Shown here one piece after another: positions 1 to 5,415 of a DNA stretch of 5,415 bases. A model generated the notes under the pieces. That model did not search any database, was not told the DNA's origin, and was given only the letters and a program-made list of their open reading frames with translations. Within the stretch, counting starts at the first letter, position 1. Each line of letters opens with the position of its first letter. Position numbers and translations under genes: made by a program. Source of the stretch: Microbacteriaceae bacterium (GTDB lineage Bacteria; Actinomycetota; Actinomycetes; Actinomycetales; Microbacteriaceae); the NCBI GenBank assembly GCA_025463615.1, contig JAODAU010000370.1, forward strand, positions 1 to 5,415, written 5' to 3'.

Positions 1-4
1 GGGG

Positions 5-2692
5 CTATTTCGGAGCTGTCGGCGGAAGCCGGTTGGAGAGCAGCCGCAACTGGCGTGCGCGTTGCACGGCGGCAGACCGGTCGCCCGCGCCGAGCTTGGT
101 ATAGAGGTTGCGGATATGCGTGTTGACCGTGTGGATCGAGACGTGGAGCTCATCCGCGATTTCGGCCCGCGTCAGGTTGGTCGGCAGGTATCGCAAGACG
201 CGCAGTTCGCTGGGGGTGAGCCCGTCCGAGTGGGGCACCGGCTCCCGGTCGGCGGTCGGTGGCGACGTGCTCCGCAGTTGGTCGACGATGTCGGCGAGCA
301 GGGCACGATGGGCCGTCTCGTGGTATCGGAGCACATCGAGCAACTCCGCGGCTTCGGTCATGGCAAACGGGAACACCAGCCGGTCGGGCTCGGCGGTCGC
401 GAGGGCTGCCTCGGCAGCCGCGGCCGCGGCGTCTCGATCGCCCAGGCGCAGGTGCGCGGTGCCGGCGAGCAGATGCGCTTCGACGAGAGTGAACGATTCG
501 ACCGGAGGTGTGGCGTCCAGAATGTCCCGGAGCGCCTCCACCGCCATGCCGGGGTTGCCGTCCAAGAGGCTGATCCATGCTCGCGCGTTGGCGATGGCAC
601 CCGCTCGCCCGGGTTCGGGGGAAAATCCGGCCAGCGTCGCGCGCGCCTCGGCCGGCATCCCCAAGCGCGCCTGCGTGGTCGCGAGCCATCCGGTGATCCG
701 CGGCGCGAGCGCGTGCGCACCAGTGAGCAGCGACTGCGTTCGCGCTGCCGCCGTGAATGCTTCCAGCGCCGATCGCTGCTGCCCGCGACCCGCGTGCACC
801 ATGCCGGTCGCCAGGTGCAGGAGCACTGCGGTGGCGGGCTCGACGTGTGCGGAGCCGACCGCCCAGGCGCGGCGCAACCAGCGTTCCCCCTCGTCGAACT
901 CGCCCATCCAGATGGCCATGTCGCCGACGGCTCCGAATGCGGGTGCGAGGATCGGGTGATCGTCCAAGCCGTGCCGTGCGGCCAGCGCTATCGCCTGACG
1001 GCCGCGCTCACGTGCTGTCGTCACCGAGACCGTCGTCGACGGGAAGCCTTGATGCGCTCGGCACGCGACTTCGAGATACGGCCGGCCGATCCGCTGGGCG
1101 AGCGCGGCTCCGTCGTTGAGATGTCGTTCGGCCTCGAGGAGTCGCCCGGTCCAGGTCTCGACGATCCCGAGGTTCAGCAGCGCCACCCCACGCAGCTCAC
1201 TGCCCATCGCGAATGGTTCACTCGACGCGTCGGCCATCGAGGCATCGAGCATCTTCACTTGCTCGATCACCTCGCTGAACTGGCCGCTACGCCTTGCCAG
1301 CGCCAGTCGCAGGGCCGCGACCGCCACCGCGCGACGGCGGCGAGCCGACGGAGCGCTGGGGAGGTGGGACTCGGCCAGCGCCAGCTGAGCAGCTGCCTCC
1401 TCCGTCCGCCCCTGGTTCAGCTCAGCGGCCGCCTGCGCAAGCGCGAGGTCCGGATGATCGGCCGACACCCCGGCTGGAAACGCCTGCAGGACTGCGCGAA
1501 TCGTTCCCGCCTGCCCGTCGAGCACCCACCTGAACGAGTGGTCCGCGACGAGTCGAGCGGCATCGGGCCAGTTGCCGGCCGCGACCATGTGCCGCACCGC
1601 CTCCACGACGTCCCCCCGGTCCGCGAACCACCGCGCGGCCCGGCGGTGCAGGTCAGGAACCTCGTCGGCCGACGTTCGGCGCAGTTCCAGGCGCAGGAAG
1701 TCCGCCAGGAGTTGGTGGTAGCGAAACCACGTGCGCTGGGCGTCGAGCGAGACGACGAACGCGTTCGCTTCCTCCAGGGCCAGCAGCATCTGCTCGGAGC
1801 CCGAGCGGCCGGCCAGCAGGTCGGCGAGCTCACCGTTCATCCGGTCGACCAGCGAGGTTCGCAACAGCATGCGCTGCACCTCGCTCGGTTGGCGCTCGAG
1901 CATCTCGGCCATCAGGTACTCCCCGATGGCGCGGTCGGTCCCGGAGAACTCGGCCACGAAGCGCTCGGGCTCCGGGTGACCGGTAAGCGAGATCACCGCC
2001 AGGCGCAGGCCGGCCGCCCACCCCTCGGTACGCTGGTGCAGCGCGGACACCCCGTCGCCGGACAGGCCGATCCCGGCCCCGGCCAGCAGCTCGCGGGTCT
2101 CGGCCTCGGTGAACCGCAGATCGCCGGCGCGGATCTCGGCGATCGCGTCGGCAAGCCTGAGCCGGTGCAGTCTGATCTGCGGATCCCGGCGGGAGGACAG
2201 CACCATCCGTGCATTGCCCGGCAGATTCGCGACGAAGTAATCGAGCTGTGCGAAGGCGTCCATCGACCGCAGCTCGTGGAGGTCGTCGATGATCAGCACG
2301 ACCGGTTCGGCCTGCTCGGCGAGCTCCGACAGCATGAAGTCGATGACCTCGTACATGTCCGGTACGGTGGCCGGCGCAGGAACTGTCAGGGGCGCGGGCT
2401 TGCGGATCGCCTTGAGGACGGCGCACCAGAACCGCTGTTCGTTCTGCTGGTCACGCTCGACGGACACGAACGCGACCCGGCGAAGCTTCGCCGAGTGGTC
2501 GGCCCACGCACGCAACAGCGAGGTCTTGCCACTTCCCGGAGGCGCCGAGACGACCGTCAGACGTTTGGTCATGGCGCGATCGAGCAGCTGAAGGAGATCG
2601 TTGCGGTCGAGCAGGCCCCGGGCGCCCGAAACGTCGTGCGCGACCGGCTGCGGCACATGCTCCCCACGCTGTCCCGACACCAGGTTGGTCAT
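5..2692 (-). CDS. Large ATP-binding LuxR-family transcriptional regulator (LAL/MalT-like)
   Basis: Predicted cytoplasmic signal-responsive transcription activator of the STAND/MalT type, 895 residues from the ATG at 2692, a usual size for the family. Seen: Walker A APPGSGKT (residues 50-57), Walker B VVLIIDDLHEL (131-141, acidic pair DD), a MalT-like SSRRDP segment (166-171), DLRFTEAE (191-198), and WFRYHQLLADFL (322-333), which matches the WFRYHxLFxDFL motif after the NTPase. A long Ala/Leu-rich helical, TPR-like region follows. The C-terminal GerE/LuxR helix-turn-helix is at about 824-888 (LTPSELRVL, EIADELHVSIHTVNTHI, YTKLGAGDR). Known for the family: ligand and ATP binding drive oligomerisation and promoter activation. 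The ligand here cannot be inferred. The frame stays open to a GTG at 2833 and an ATG at 2737. The ATG at 2692 is preferred because GGAAGG lies 5 nt before it and a promoter-like pair lies just upstream, inside the extension. It is divergent from a broken aldo/keto reductase. Family is sure; the start is probable. Confidence -1.
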   Translation of the reverse strand: MTNLVSGQRGEHVPQPVAHDVSGARGLLDRNDLLQLLDRAMTKRLTVVSAPPGSGKTSLLRAWADHSAKLRRVAFVSVERDQQNEQRFWCAVLKAIRKPAPLTVPAPATVPDMYEVIDFMLSELAEQAEPVVLIIDDLHELRSMDAFAQLDYFVANLPGNARMVLSSRRDPQIRLHRLRLADAIAEIRAGDLRFTEAETRELLAGAGIGLSGDGVSALHQRTEGWAAGLRLAVISLTGHPEPERFVAEFSGTDRAIGEYLMAEMLERQPSEVQRMLLRTSLVDRMNGELADLLAGRSGSEQMLLALEEANAFVVSLDAQRTWFRYHQLLADFLRLELRRTSADEVPDLHRRAARWFADRGDVVEAVRHMVAAGNWPDAARLVADHSFRWVLDGQAGTIRAVLQAFPAGVSADHPDLALAQAAAELNQGRTEEAAAQLALAESHLPSAPSARRRRAVAVAALRLALARRSGQFSEVIEQVKMLDASMADASSEPFAMGSELRGVALLNLGIVETWTGRLLEAERHLNDGAALAQRIGRPYLEVACRAHQGFPSTTVSVTTARERGRQAIALAARHGLDDHPILAPAFGAVGDMAIWMGEFDEGERWLRRAWAVGSAHVEPATAVLLHLATGMVHAGRGQQRSALEAFTAAARTQSLLTGAHALAPRITGWLATTQARLGMPAEARATLAGFSPEPGRAGAIANARAWISLLDGNPGMAVEALRDILDATPPVESFTLVEAHLLAGTAHLRLGDRDAAAAAAEAALATAEPDRLVFPFAMTEAAELLDVLRYHETAHRALLADIVDQLRSTSPPTADREPVPHSDGLTPSELRVLRYLPTNLTRAEIADELHVSIHTVNTHIRNLYTKLGAGDRSAAVQRARQLRLLSNRLPPTAPK

Positions 2693-2696
2693 GTTG

Positions 2697-2702
2697 GCCT
2701 TC
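2697..2702 (-). promoter_or_regulatory. Ribosome binding site that decides the LuxR-family gene start
   Basis: On the minus strand GGAAGG lies 5 nt before the ATG at 2692-2690. The two upstream alternatives are weaker: the ATG at 2737 has a purine run (GGGGGAAG) only 12 nt away, and the GTG at 2833 has no purine-rich stretch at the right distance. This supports starting the protein at MTNLVSGQ and removing 47 residues of low-complexity, Pro/Gly-rich extension that do not resemble the family. Confidence -1.
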
Positions 2703-2735
2703 CAGCGGCTGCCGAACGTGGGCCAGAACCAGCCC

Positions 2736-2763
2736 ATACTACAGTCGGGCTTCCCCCACACAA
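2736..2763 (-). promoter_or_regulatory. Candidate sigma-70-type promoter of the LuxR-family gene
   Basis: Reading the minus strand, TTGTGT (2763-2758) and TAGTAT (2741-2736) are separated by 16 bp. They match TTGACA/TATAAT at the key positions (TTG; TA and final T). Transcription would begin near 2729, giving a leader of about 37 nt to the ATG at 2692. The hexamers stand out in otherwise G/C-rich DNA. If the promoter is real, the GTG at 2833 and the ATG at 2737 cannot be the main starts, since the latter overlaps the -10. Inferred from sequence only. Confidence 0.4.
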
Positions 2764-2787
2764 CGGCCTCCACAGCGTCGGCGTGCG

Positions 2788-2801
2788 GTCGCCCGGGCGA
2801 C
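2788..2801. repeat. Perfect 14-bp palindrome
   Basis: GTCGCCCGGGCGAC reads the same on both strands with no spacer. It lies upstream of the candidate promoters of both divergent genes. It could be a regulator-binding site, but G/C-only palindromes arise fairly easily in DNA of this composition, so only its existence is certain, not a function. Confidence 0.35.
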
Positions 2802-2813
2802 GGCGCGGCATCA

Positions 2814-2824
2814 CCGGAATCCGG
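2814..2824. repeat. CCGGA-A-TCCGG inverted repeat
   Basis: Two 5-bp arms flank a single central A. A similar pair of arms, CCGGA and TCCGG with a 4-nt loop, occurs at 3535-3548 after the aldo/keto reductase remnant. The two copies therefore bracket that gene. The similarity is short and may be chance. Confidence 0.3.
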
Positions 2825-2826
2825 CG

Positions 2827-2856
2827 ACGACACATCGCCGACACGTTGGCGACAAT
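2827..2856 (+). promoter_or_regulatory. Candidate leaderless promoter of the aldo/keto reductase remnant
   Basis: ACGACA (2827-2832) resembles a -35 (GACA core) and GACAAT (2851-2856) resembles a -10, with 18 bp between them. The GTG start at 2863 is only 6 nt after the -10, so transcription would begin at or next to the start codon. The bases before the GTG are pyrimidine-rich (TTCCCCC) with no Shine-Dalgarno match, which fits a leaderless message, common in actinobacteria. Inferred from sequence only. Confidence 0.4.
2836..2851. promoter_or_regulatory. Candidate operator: imperfect inverted repeat between -35 and -10
   Basis: In CGCCGACACGTTGGCG the two halves pair as CGCC.AC and GT.GGCG. 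One G:T-type position falls within the arms and the two central bases are unpaired. It fills most of the spacer of the candidate aldo/keto reductase promoter, a position where a bound repressor would block, or a MerR-like activator would remodel, the promoter. The protein that binds it is unknown; the neighbouring LuxR-family regulator is one possibility. Confidence 0.3.
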
Positions 2857-2862
2857 TCCCCC

Positions 2863-3512
2863 GTGACCACCACGAACCTACTGGCCGCCCGGGCCGGCTT
2901 CTACCGGGTCGGGGACCTCGACCTCAACCGGATCGGCTACGGCACGATGCAGCTCGCCGGCCCGGGCGTCCTCGGGCCGCCACACGACCGCGCCGCCGCC
3001 GTCGAGGTGCTGCGGACCGCCGTCGAGCTGGGCGTCAACCACATCGACACGGCCGACGCCTACGGGCCGTACATCACCAATGAGATCATCCGGGAGGCGC
3101 TCTTCCCGTACGGCGATGACGTGCACATCGTGACCAAGGTCGGGGTCGTCCGCGACGACCAGGGCGGCCGGCTGTCCGGCAACTCGCCGGAGTCGCTACG
3201 CGCGCAGGTACACGACAACCTCCGCCGACTCGGGCTCGACGTGCTCGACGTGGTCAACTTCCGGACCCTCGCCGGTATGTGCCCTACTTCCCGCTCGGCG
3301 GCTTCTCGCCGGTACAGTCCGATGTGCTGTCCTCGGTCGCCGAGCGGCTCGGCGCGAACCCCATGGCGGTCGCCCAGTCCTGGCTGCTGCAGCACTCGCC
3401 GAACATCATGCTGATCCCGGGCACCTCGTCGGTCGATCACCTGAGCGAGAACATCGCCGGCGCGGCCCTGGTCCTGCCGGCCGACGCCGTGGCCGAGCTG
3501 GACGCGATCTGA
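2863..3512 (+). pseudogene. Aldo/keto reductase (YdbC-like), inactivated by an out-of-frame internal deletion
   Basis: Remnant of an NADPH-dependent aldo/keto reductase close to the E. coli YdbC group, cytosolic TIM-barrel enzymes. From the GTG at 2863 the first 134 residues fit well: NRIGYGTMQLAGPGV, then NHIDTADAYGP with catalytic Asp62 and Tyr67, IVTKVG with Lys92, and LGLDVLDVVNFR, where an Asn replaces the usual catalytic His, as in YdbC. This frame then runs into an unrelated tail and stops at 3414. The C-terminal part resumes in another frame at about 3276 (YVPYFPLGGFSP, then QSWLLQHSPNIMLIPGTSSVDHL, ending at the TGA at 3510). Compared with YdbC as remembered, about 75 residues are missing, including the GLSN strand and the following Gln-containing strand that help hold the cofactor. 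The lost length must be 3n+1 bases. Both parts remain well conserved, so the event looks recent. A sequencing or assembly error is less likely but possible. Confidence 0.88.
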
Positions 3513-3530
3513 GCAGCGGCCGCCGAGCAG

Positions 3531-3548
3531 GAATCCGGACCATTCCGG
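3531..3548. terminator. Weak hairpin between convergent genes
   Basis: The 51-bp gap between the aldo/keto reductase remnant and the convergent MarR gene contains CCGGA (3535-3539) and TCCGG (3544-3548) with a 4-nt loop. An overlapping alternative is GGAAT/ATTCC (3530-3534 with 3542-3546). There is no T-run after it on either strand, so it is at best a weak bidirectional terminator. Confidence 0.2.
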
Positions 3549-3563
3549 GAAAGGATCCGTTGG

Positions 3564-4037
3564 TCAGCAGGGCGCCGGCGTCTCCTGCCCGTTCTGGAGG
3601 TTCGAGAGCATGTGGCGCACCAGGCGTTCCAGCTCTTGCACCTCTGCAGGGGCGAGCCCGGCGACGGTGACGCGTTCGAGGTCACCCCAGACGTTCTCGA
3701 CGCGTCCGTGGATGGCACGCCCCTCATCGGTCAGGCTGACGAGGGTCACCCGCCGGTCAGTCTCCGACGGAACCCGCTCGACGATGCCCGCCTTCTCCAT
3801 GCGCGCGAGCATCTTCGCGGTTGTGGGCGGTTCGACGCCCAGCCATCGGGTGAGCTCGGCCTGGGACTGCGGGGGCGAATCGAACAGGCGCATGACGATC
3901 AGCTCCTGGCCGGCACTGAGCCCCGTCTCCCGCAGCAGCTCCTGCGACTTGGCCCGGTGCGCCCGCGCCAGGGTCGGGATCAGCGGACTGATCACCCCCT
4001 CGACCGTGGAGGTGAAGTCAGCGGGTTTTGCGTTCAC
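3564..4037 (-). CDS. MarR-family transcriptional regulator
   Basis: Dimeric winged helix-turn-helix regulator of 157 residues, typical of the family. Seen: an N-terminal dimerisation helix (about 10-35), a GLSAGQELIVMRLF helix (39-52), the DNA-binding unit SQAELTRWLGVEPPTTAKMLARMEKAGIVER (split across 58-88, recognition helix about 69-82), the wing with the conserved DRR (94-96) followed by VTLVSLTDEGRAI, and a long C-terminal dimer helix. The start is a GTG preceded by GGGGAGG with only about 3-4 nt spacing; no better start exists without cutting into the fold. The only cysteine is the last residue (157), so the N-terminal redox Cys of OhrR-type sensors is absent. It is divergent from the NmrA-like gene across 71 bp, the usual arrangement for a MarR repressor controlling itself and that operon. 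The ligand is unknown. Confidence 0.92.
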   Translation of the reverse strand: MNAKPADFTSTVEGVISPLIPTLARAHRAKSQELLRETGLSAGQELIVMRLFDSPPQSQAELTRWLGVEPPTTAKMLARMEKAGIVERVPSETDRRVTLVSLTDEGRAIHGRVENVWGDLERVTVAGLAPAEVQELERLVRHMLSNLQNGQETPAPC

Positions 4038-4052
4038 AACCCTCCCCGGACT

Positions 4053-4085
4053 AATAGTTAGCCGACTTACATTCTCGTGTAGTGT
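4053..4085. promoter_or_regulatory. marR/nmrA divergent promoter with candidate MarR operator
   Basis: This A/T-rich stretch stands out in G/C-rich surroundings. GTTAG-CCGA-CTTAC (4057-4070) is an inverted repeat with one mismatched pair, and outer AAT and ATT extend it if one extra base is allowed on the left. For the rightward operon TTAGCC (4058-4063) and TAGTGT (4080-4085) form a possible -35/-10 with 16-bp spacing, so the repeat covers the -35. On the minus strand TAACTA (4060-4055) could be a -10 for marR. One bound dimer could thus close both promoters. The repeat is seen; the binding is inferred. Confidence 0.45.
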
Positions 4086-4108
4086 CCACCTCGATCAGGG
4101 AGAACATC

Positions 4109-4993
4109 ATGACCACAAGTGTCACACCTTCCGCCGACTCGCGGCTGATCGCCGTCGTCGGCGCGACCGGCAACCAGGGCGGCGCTGCCGTCGACGCGCT
4201 GCTGGAGCGGGGCGCGCGGGTGCGGGCCCTCGTGCGCGATCTCGGTGCGCCGGCCGCGCAGCGCCTGGCCGACCGCGGTGTCGCATTGACGGCCGGCGAC
4301 CTGACGGACGCCGCATCGCTCGACATCTTGTTCGACGGAGTGGATGCCGCGTTCACGATGACCACACCGATCCCCGGCGGCACCGAACACGAGACCGCCG
4401 TCGGCGTCGCGATCGCGGATGCCGCCGCCCGCGCGAAGGTGCCACATCTCGTGTTCAGCGCCGTCGGCGGCGCCGAGCGCGGATCCGGCGTGCCGCACTT
4501 CGAGAGCAAGCGCCGCGTCGAAGAGCGCATCGAATCGCTCGGCATCCACCACACCTTCCTGCGCCCGGTCTTCTTCATGGAGAACCTCGCAGGCTTCTCG
4601 ACCAGCGTCGAGGACGGCCAGGTGGTCGTACGGATGGCGATGCCCGGCGACATCCCGCTGCAGATGATCGCCGTCCGCGACATCGGGAAAGCCGCGGCCG
4701 CGATCCTGCTCGGCGGAACGGCGGTCGAAGGCGCCAGCGTGGAGATCGCCGGCGACAGCCTGACAGGCGAACAGATCGCTCAGGCGATCGGCGCGCACGC
4801 CGGCCTTCCCGCGCGCTACGAGGCATTGCCGCTCACGGCCATCGCCTCCTTCCGGGACACCGCCGAGATGTTCCGGTGGTTCACCGAGACTCCCGCCTAC
4901 CAGGCCGACTTCGCCGCGGCACGCGCGCTCGTGCCCGACATCCTCGACTTCCCCTCCTGGCTCGCCTCGTCGGGCTGGAACCCCAACGCGTAA
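4109..4993 (+). CDS. NmrA/HSCARG-like NAD(P)-binding protein (atypical short-chain dehydrogenase)
   Basis: Cytosolic Rossmann-fold protein of 294 residues, usual for the NmrA/HSCARG/QorB-like atypical SDR group, whose members act as NAD(P)H-dependent quinone or azo reductases or as redox-sensing proteins. Seen: the nucleotide-binding loop VVGATGNQGG (residues 16-25, Gly18-Gly21-Gly24), RALVRD after strand 2 with Arg43 placed to bind the NADPH phosphate, AGDLTD (62-67), VFSAVGG (115-121), and HFESK (130-134), where His replaces the Tyr of the YxxxK motif as is usual in this group. Then comes FLRPVFFMENL (150-160). The start is the ATG at 4109, with AGGGAG 6-7 nt before it. A GTG in frame at 4082 lacks such a site and overlaps the candidate -10. 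It is first in an operon with the membrane-protein gene 22 bp downstream and is divergent from marR, probably its repressor. The substrate cannot be told. Confidence 0.9.
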   Translation: MTTSVTPSADSRLIAVVGATGNQGGAAVDALLERGARVRALVRDLGAPAAQRLADRGVALTAGDLTDAASLDILFDGVDAAFTMTTPIPGGTEHETAVGVAIADAAARAKVPHLVFSAVGGAERGSGVPHFESKRRVEERIESLGIHHTFLRPVFFMENLAGFSTSVEDGQVVVRMAMPGDIPLQMIAVRDIGKAAAAILLGGTAVEGASVEIAGDSLTGEQIAQAIGAHAGLPARYEALPLTAIASFRDTAEMFRWFTETPAYQADFAAARALVPDILDFPSWLASSGWNPNA

Positions 4994-5002
4994 CCCGCAC
5001 GG

Positions 5003-5009
5003 GAAGGAG
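5003..5009 (+). promoter_or_regulatory. Strong ribosome binding site of the membrane-protein gene
   Basis: GAAGGAG sits 6 nt before the ATG at 5016, inside the 22-bp gap after the nmrA-like stop. No promoter-like sequence or hairpin lies in this gap, so the two genes are read as one transcript. Confidence 0.7.
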
Positions 5010-5015
5010 AACCGC

Positions 5016-5415
5016 ATGACTACCTCAACCGTCGCGACTCCCGTCTGGACCCGCGGTCTCATCGCGGCCGCCGTCGCTGCCGTCGTCAATGTCGTCATCC
5101 GTCTGATCGCGTCCGCCGCGGGGGCGGACATGCTCGTCGACGCGCAGAACACCTCGACGGCCGTGACGCCTGCGGCCGTGCTCATCGCAACGACGCTCCC
5201 GATCGTCCTCGGCGGAGTCTTCGTCTGGCTGTTGGCTCGGCGCACGCCGCGCGCCCAGGTCGTGTTCGCCTGGGTCGGACTGATACTGGGCGTCGCCACC
5301 ACCCCCGTCCCGCTCCTGTCGGCGCACGACATCGCCACGGGCCTCTCCCTAGCGCCCATGCACGTCGTCGCGGGGGCGGCCTGGTTCTCCGCGATGATGC
5401 TGGGGGCGAAGAAGA
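5016..5415 (+). CDS. Small four-helix membrane protein, DUF6069-like (3' end cut by window)
   Basis: The ATG start after a strong Shine-Dalgarno opens a frame with no stop through the last base (133 residues seen). The translation begins MTTSTVATPVWTRGLIAAAV. Four hydrophobic stretches are visible, at about residues 14-34, 53-74, 82-101 and 110-130, with a polar loop (ADMLVDAQNTST, 37-48) between the first two and a basic ARRTPRAQ turn (74-81) between the second and third. Size and layout fit the DUF6069 group of short actinobacterial inner-membrane proteins of unknown function. This assignment is from memory of the group's look and not proven. The family is about this length, so only a few residues are probably missing. 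Co-transcription with an NmrA-like redox protein suggests a shared response under MarR control. No catalytic motif is seen. Confidence 0.8.
   Translation, partial: MTTSTVATPVWTRGLIAAAVAAVVNVVIRLIASAAGADMLVDAQNTSTAVTPAAVLIATTLPIVLGGVFVWLLARRTPRAQVVFAWVGLILGVATTPVPLLSAHDIATGLSLAPMHVVAGAAWFSAMMLGAKK

Larger units (their letters stand above)
2693..2862. other. Divergent intergenic region with several inverted repeats
   Basis: This 170-bp gap separates the LuxR-family gene (leftward) and the aldo/keto reductase remnant (rightward), assuming the ATG at 2692 is the true start. It holds the candidate promoters for both directions, a perfect 14-bp palindrome (2788-2801), a CCGGA-A-TCCGG repeat (2814-2824) and an imperfect 16-bp inverted repeat (2836-2851). 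No small gene with a convincing ribosome binding site was found in it. Confidence 0.5.

Noticed and set aside
62..2866. A 934-codon open frame on the plus strand opposite the LuxR-family gene
   Set aside because: Its translation is rich in Arg, Gly, Gln and His with no recognisable domain, while the opposite strand carries Walker A, Walker B and a GerE domain. Long antisense frames are expected in high-GC genes.
3279..3512. Separate small gene starting at the GTG at 3279
   Set aside because: The product is only the C-terminal quarter of an aldo/keto reductase barrel and has no ribosome binding site, so it is part of the broken gene.
4082..4108. GTG at 4082 as the start of the nmrA-like gene
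   Set aside because: It overlaps the candidate -10 and lacks a Shine-Dalgarno, while the ATG at 4109 has AGGGAG at proper spacing.
3610..5019. A 469-codon plus-strand frame spanning marR and the nmrA-like gene
   Set aside because: It is an Arg-rich shadow crossing two well-supported genes and the promoter region between them, with no family-like segment.
4067..5359. A 430-codon minus-strand frame opposite the nmrA-like and membrane-protein genes
   Set aside because: Antisense shadow: the plus strand shows a clear Rossmann protein and a four-helix membrane protein, both with ribosome binding sites.

Overview
The window is high-GC DNA with strongly G/C-biased third codon positions, GTG starts, a MalT-like large LuxR regulator and a small membrane protein resembling the actinobacterial DUF6069 group. 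This points to an actinobacterium, but nothing seen fixes the genus. No RNA genes, insertion sequences, CRISPR arrays or attachment sites were recognised.

Left part (5-2692, minus strand): one very large gene for an ATP-binding LuxR-family regulator (LAL/MalT type). It has an N-terminal STAND-type NTPase, a long helical repeat middle and a C-terminal GerE helix-turn-helix. The longest possible reading frame begins at a GTG at 2833, but a Shine-Dalgarno sequence and a promoter-like pair inside that extension favour the ATG at 2692. This leaves a 170-bp divergent intergenic region (2693-2862) that contains several inverted repeats.

Middle (2863-3512, plus strand): a broken aldo/keto reductase of the YdbC-like group. 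The N-terminal half (catalytic Asp, Tyr, Lys) and the C-terminal quarter are both well conserved but lie in different frames. About 75 residues of the barrel between them are missing, so an out-of-frame internal deletion has inactivated it. Its promoter looks leaderless, with a candidate operator between the -35 and -10.

Right part (3564-5415): a MarR-family repressor on the minus strand. It is divergent from a plus-strand operon of an NmrA/HSCARG-like NAD(P)-binding protein and, 22 bp further on, a four-helix DUF6069-like membrane protein that runs off the window. The 71-bp marR/nmrA gap holds an imperfect inverted repeat overlapping a candidate promoter. This suggests an autoregulated, ligand- or redox-responsive module.

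Overall this is an ordinary regulatory and accessory metabolic region. The best leads are the aldo/keto reductase decay next to an intact large regulator and the compact MarR/NmrA/DUF6069 module. I do not see evidence for a wholly new system.
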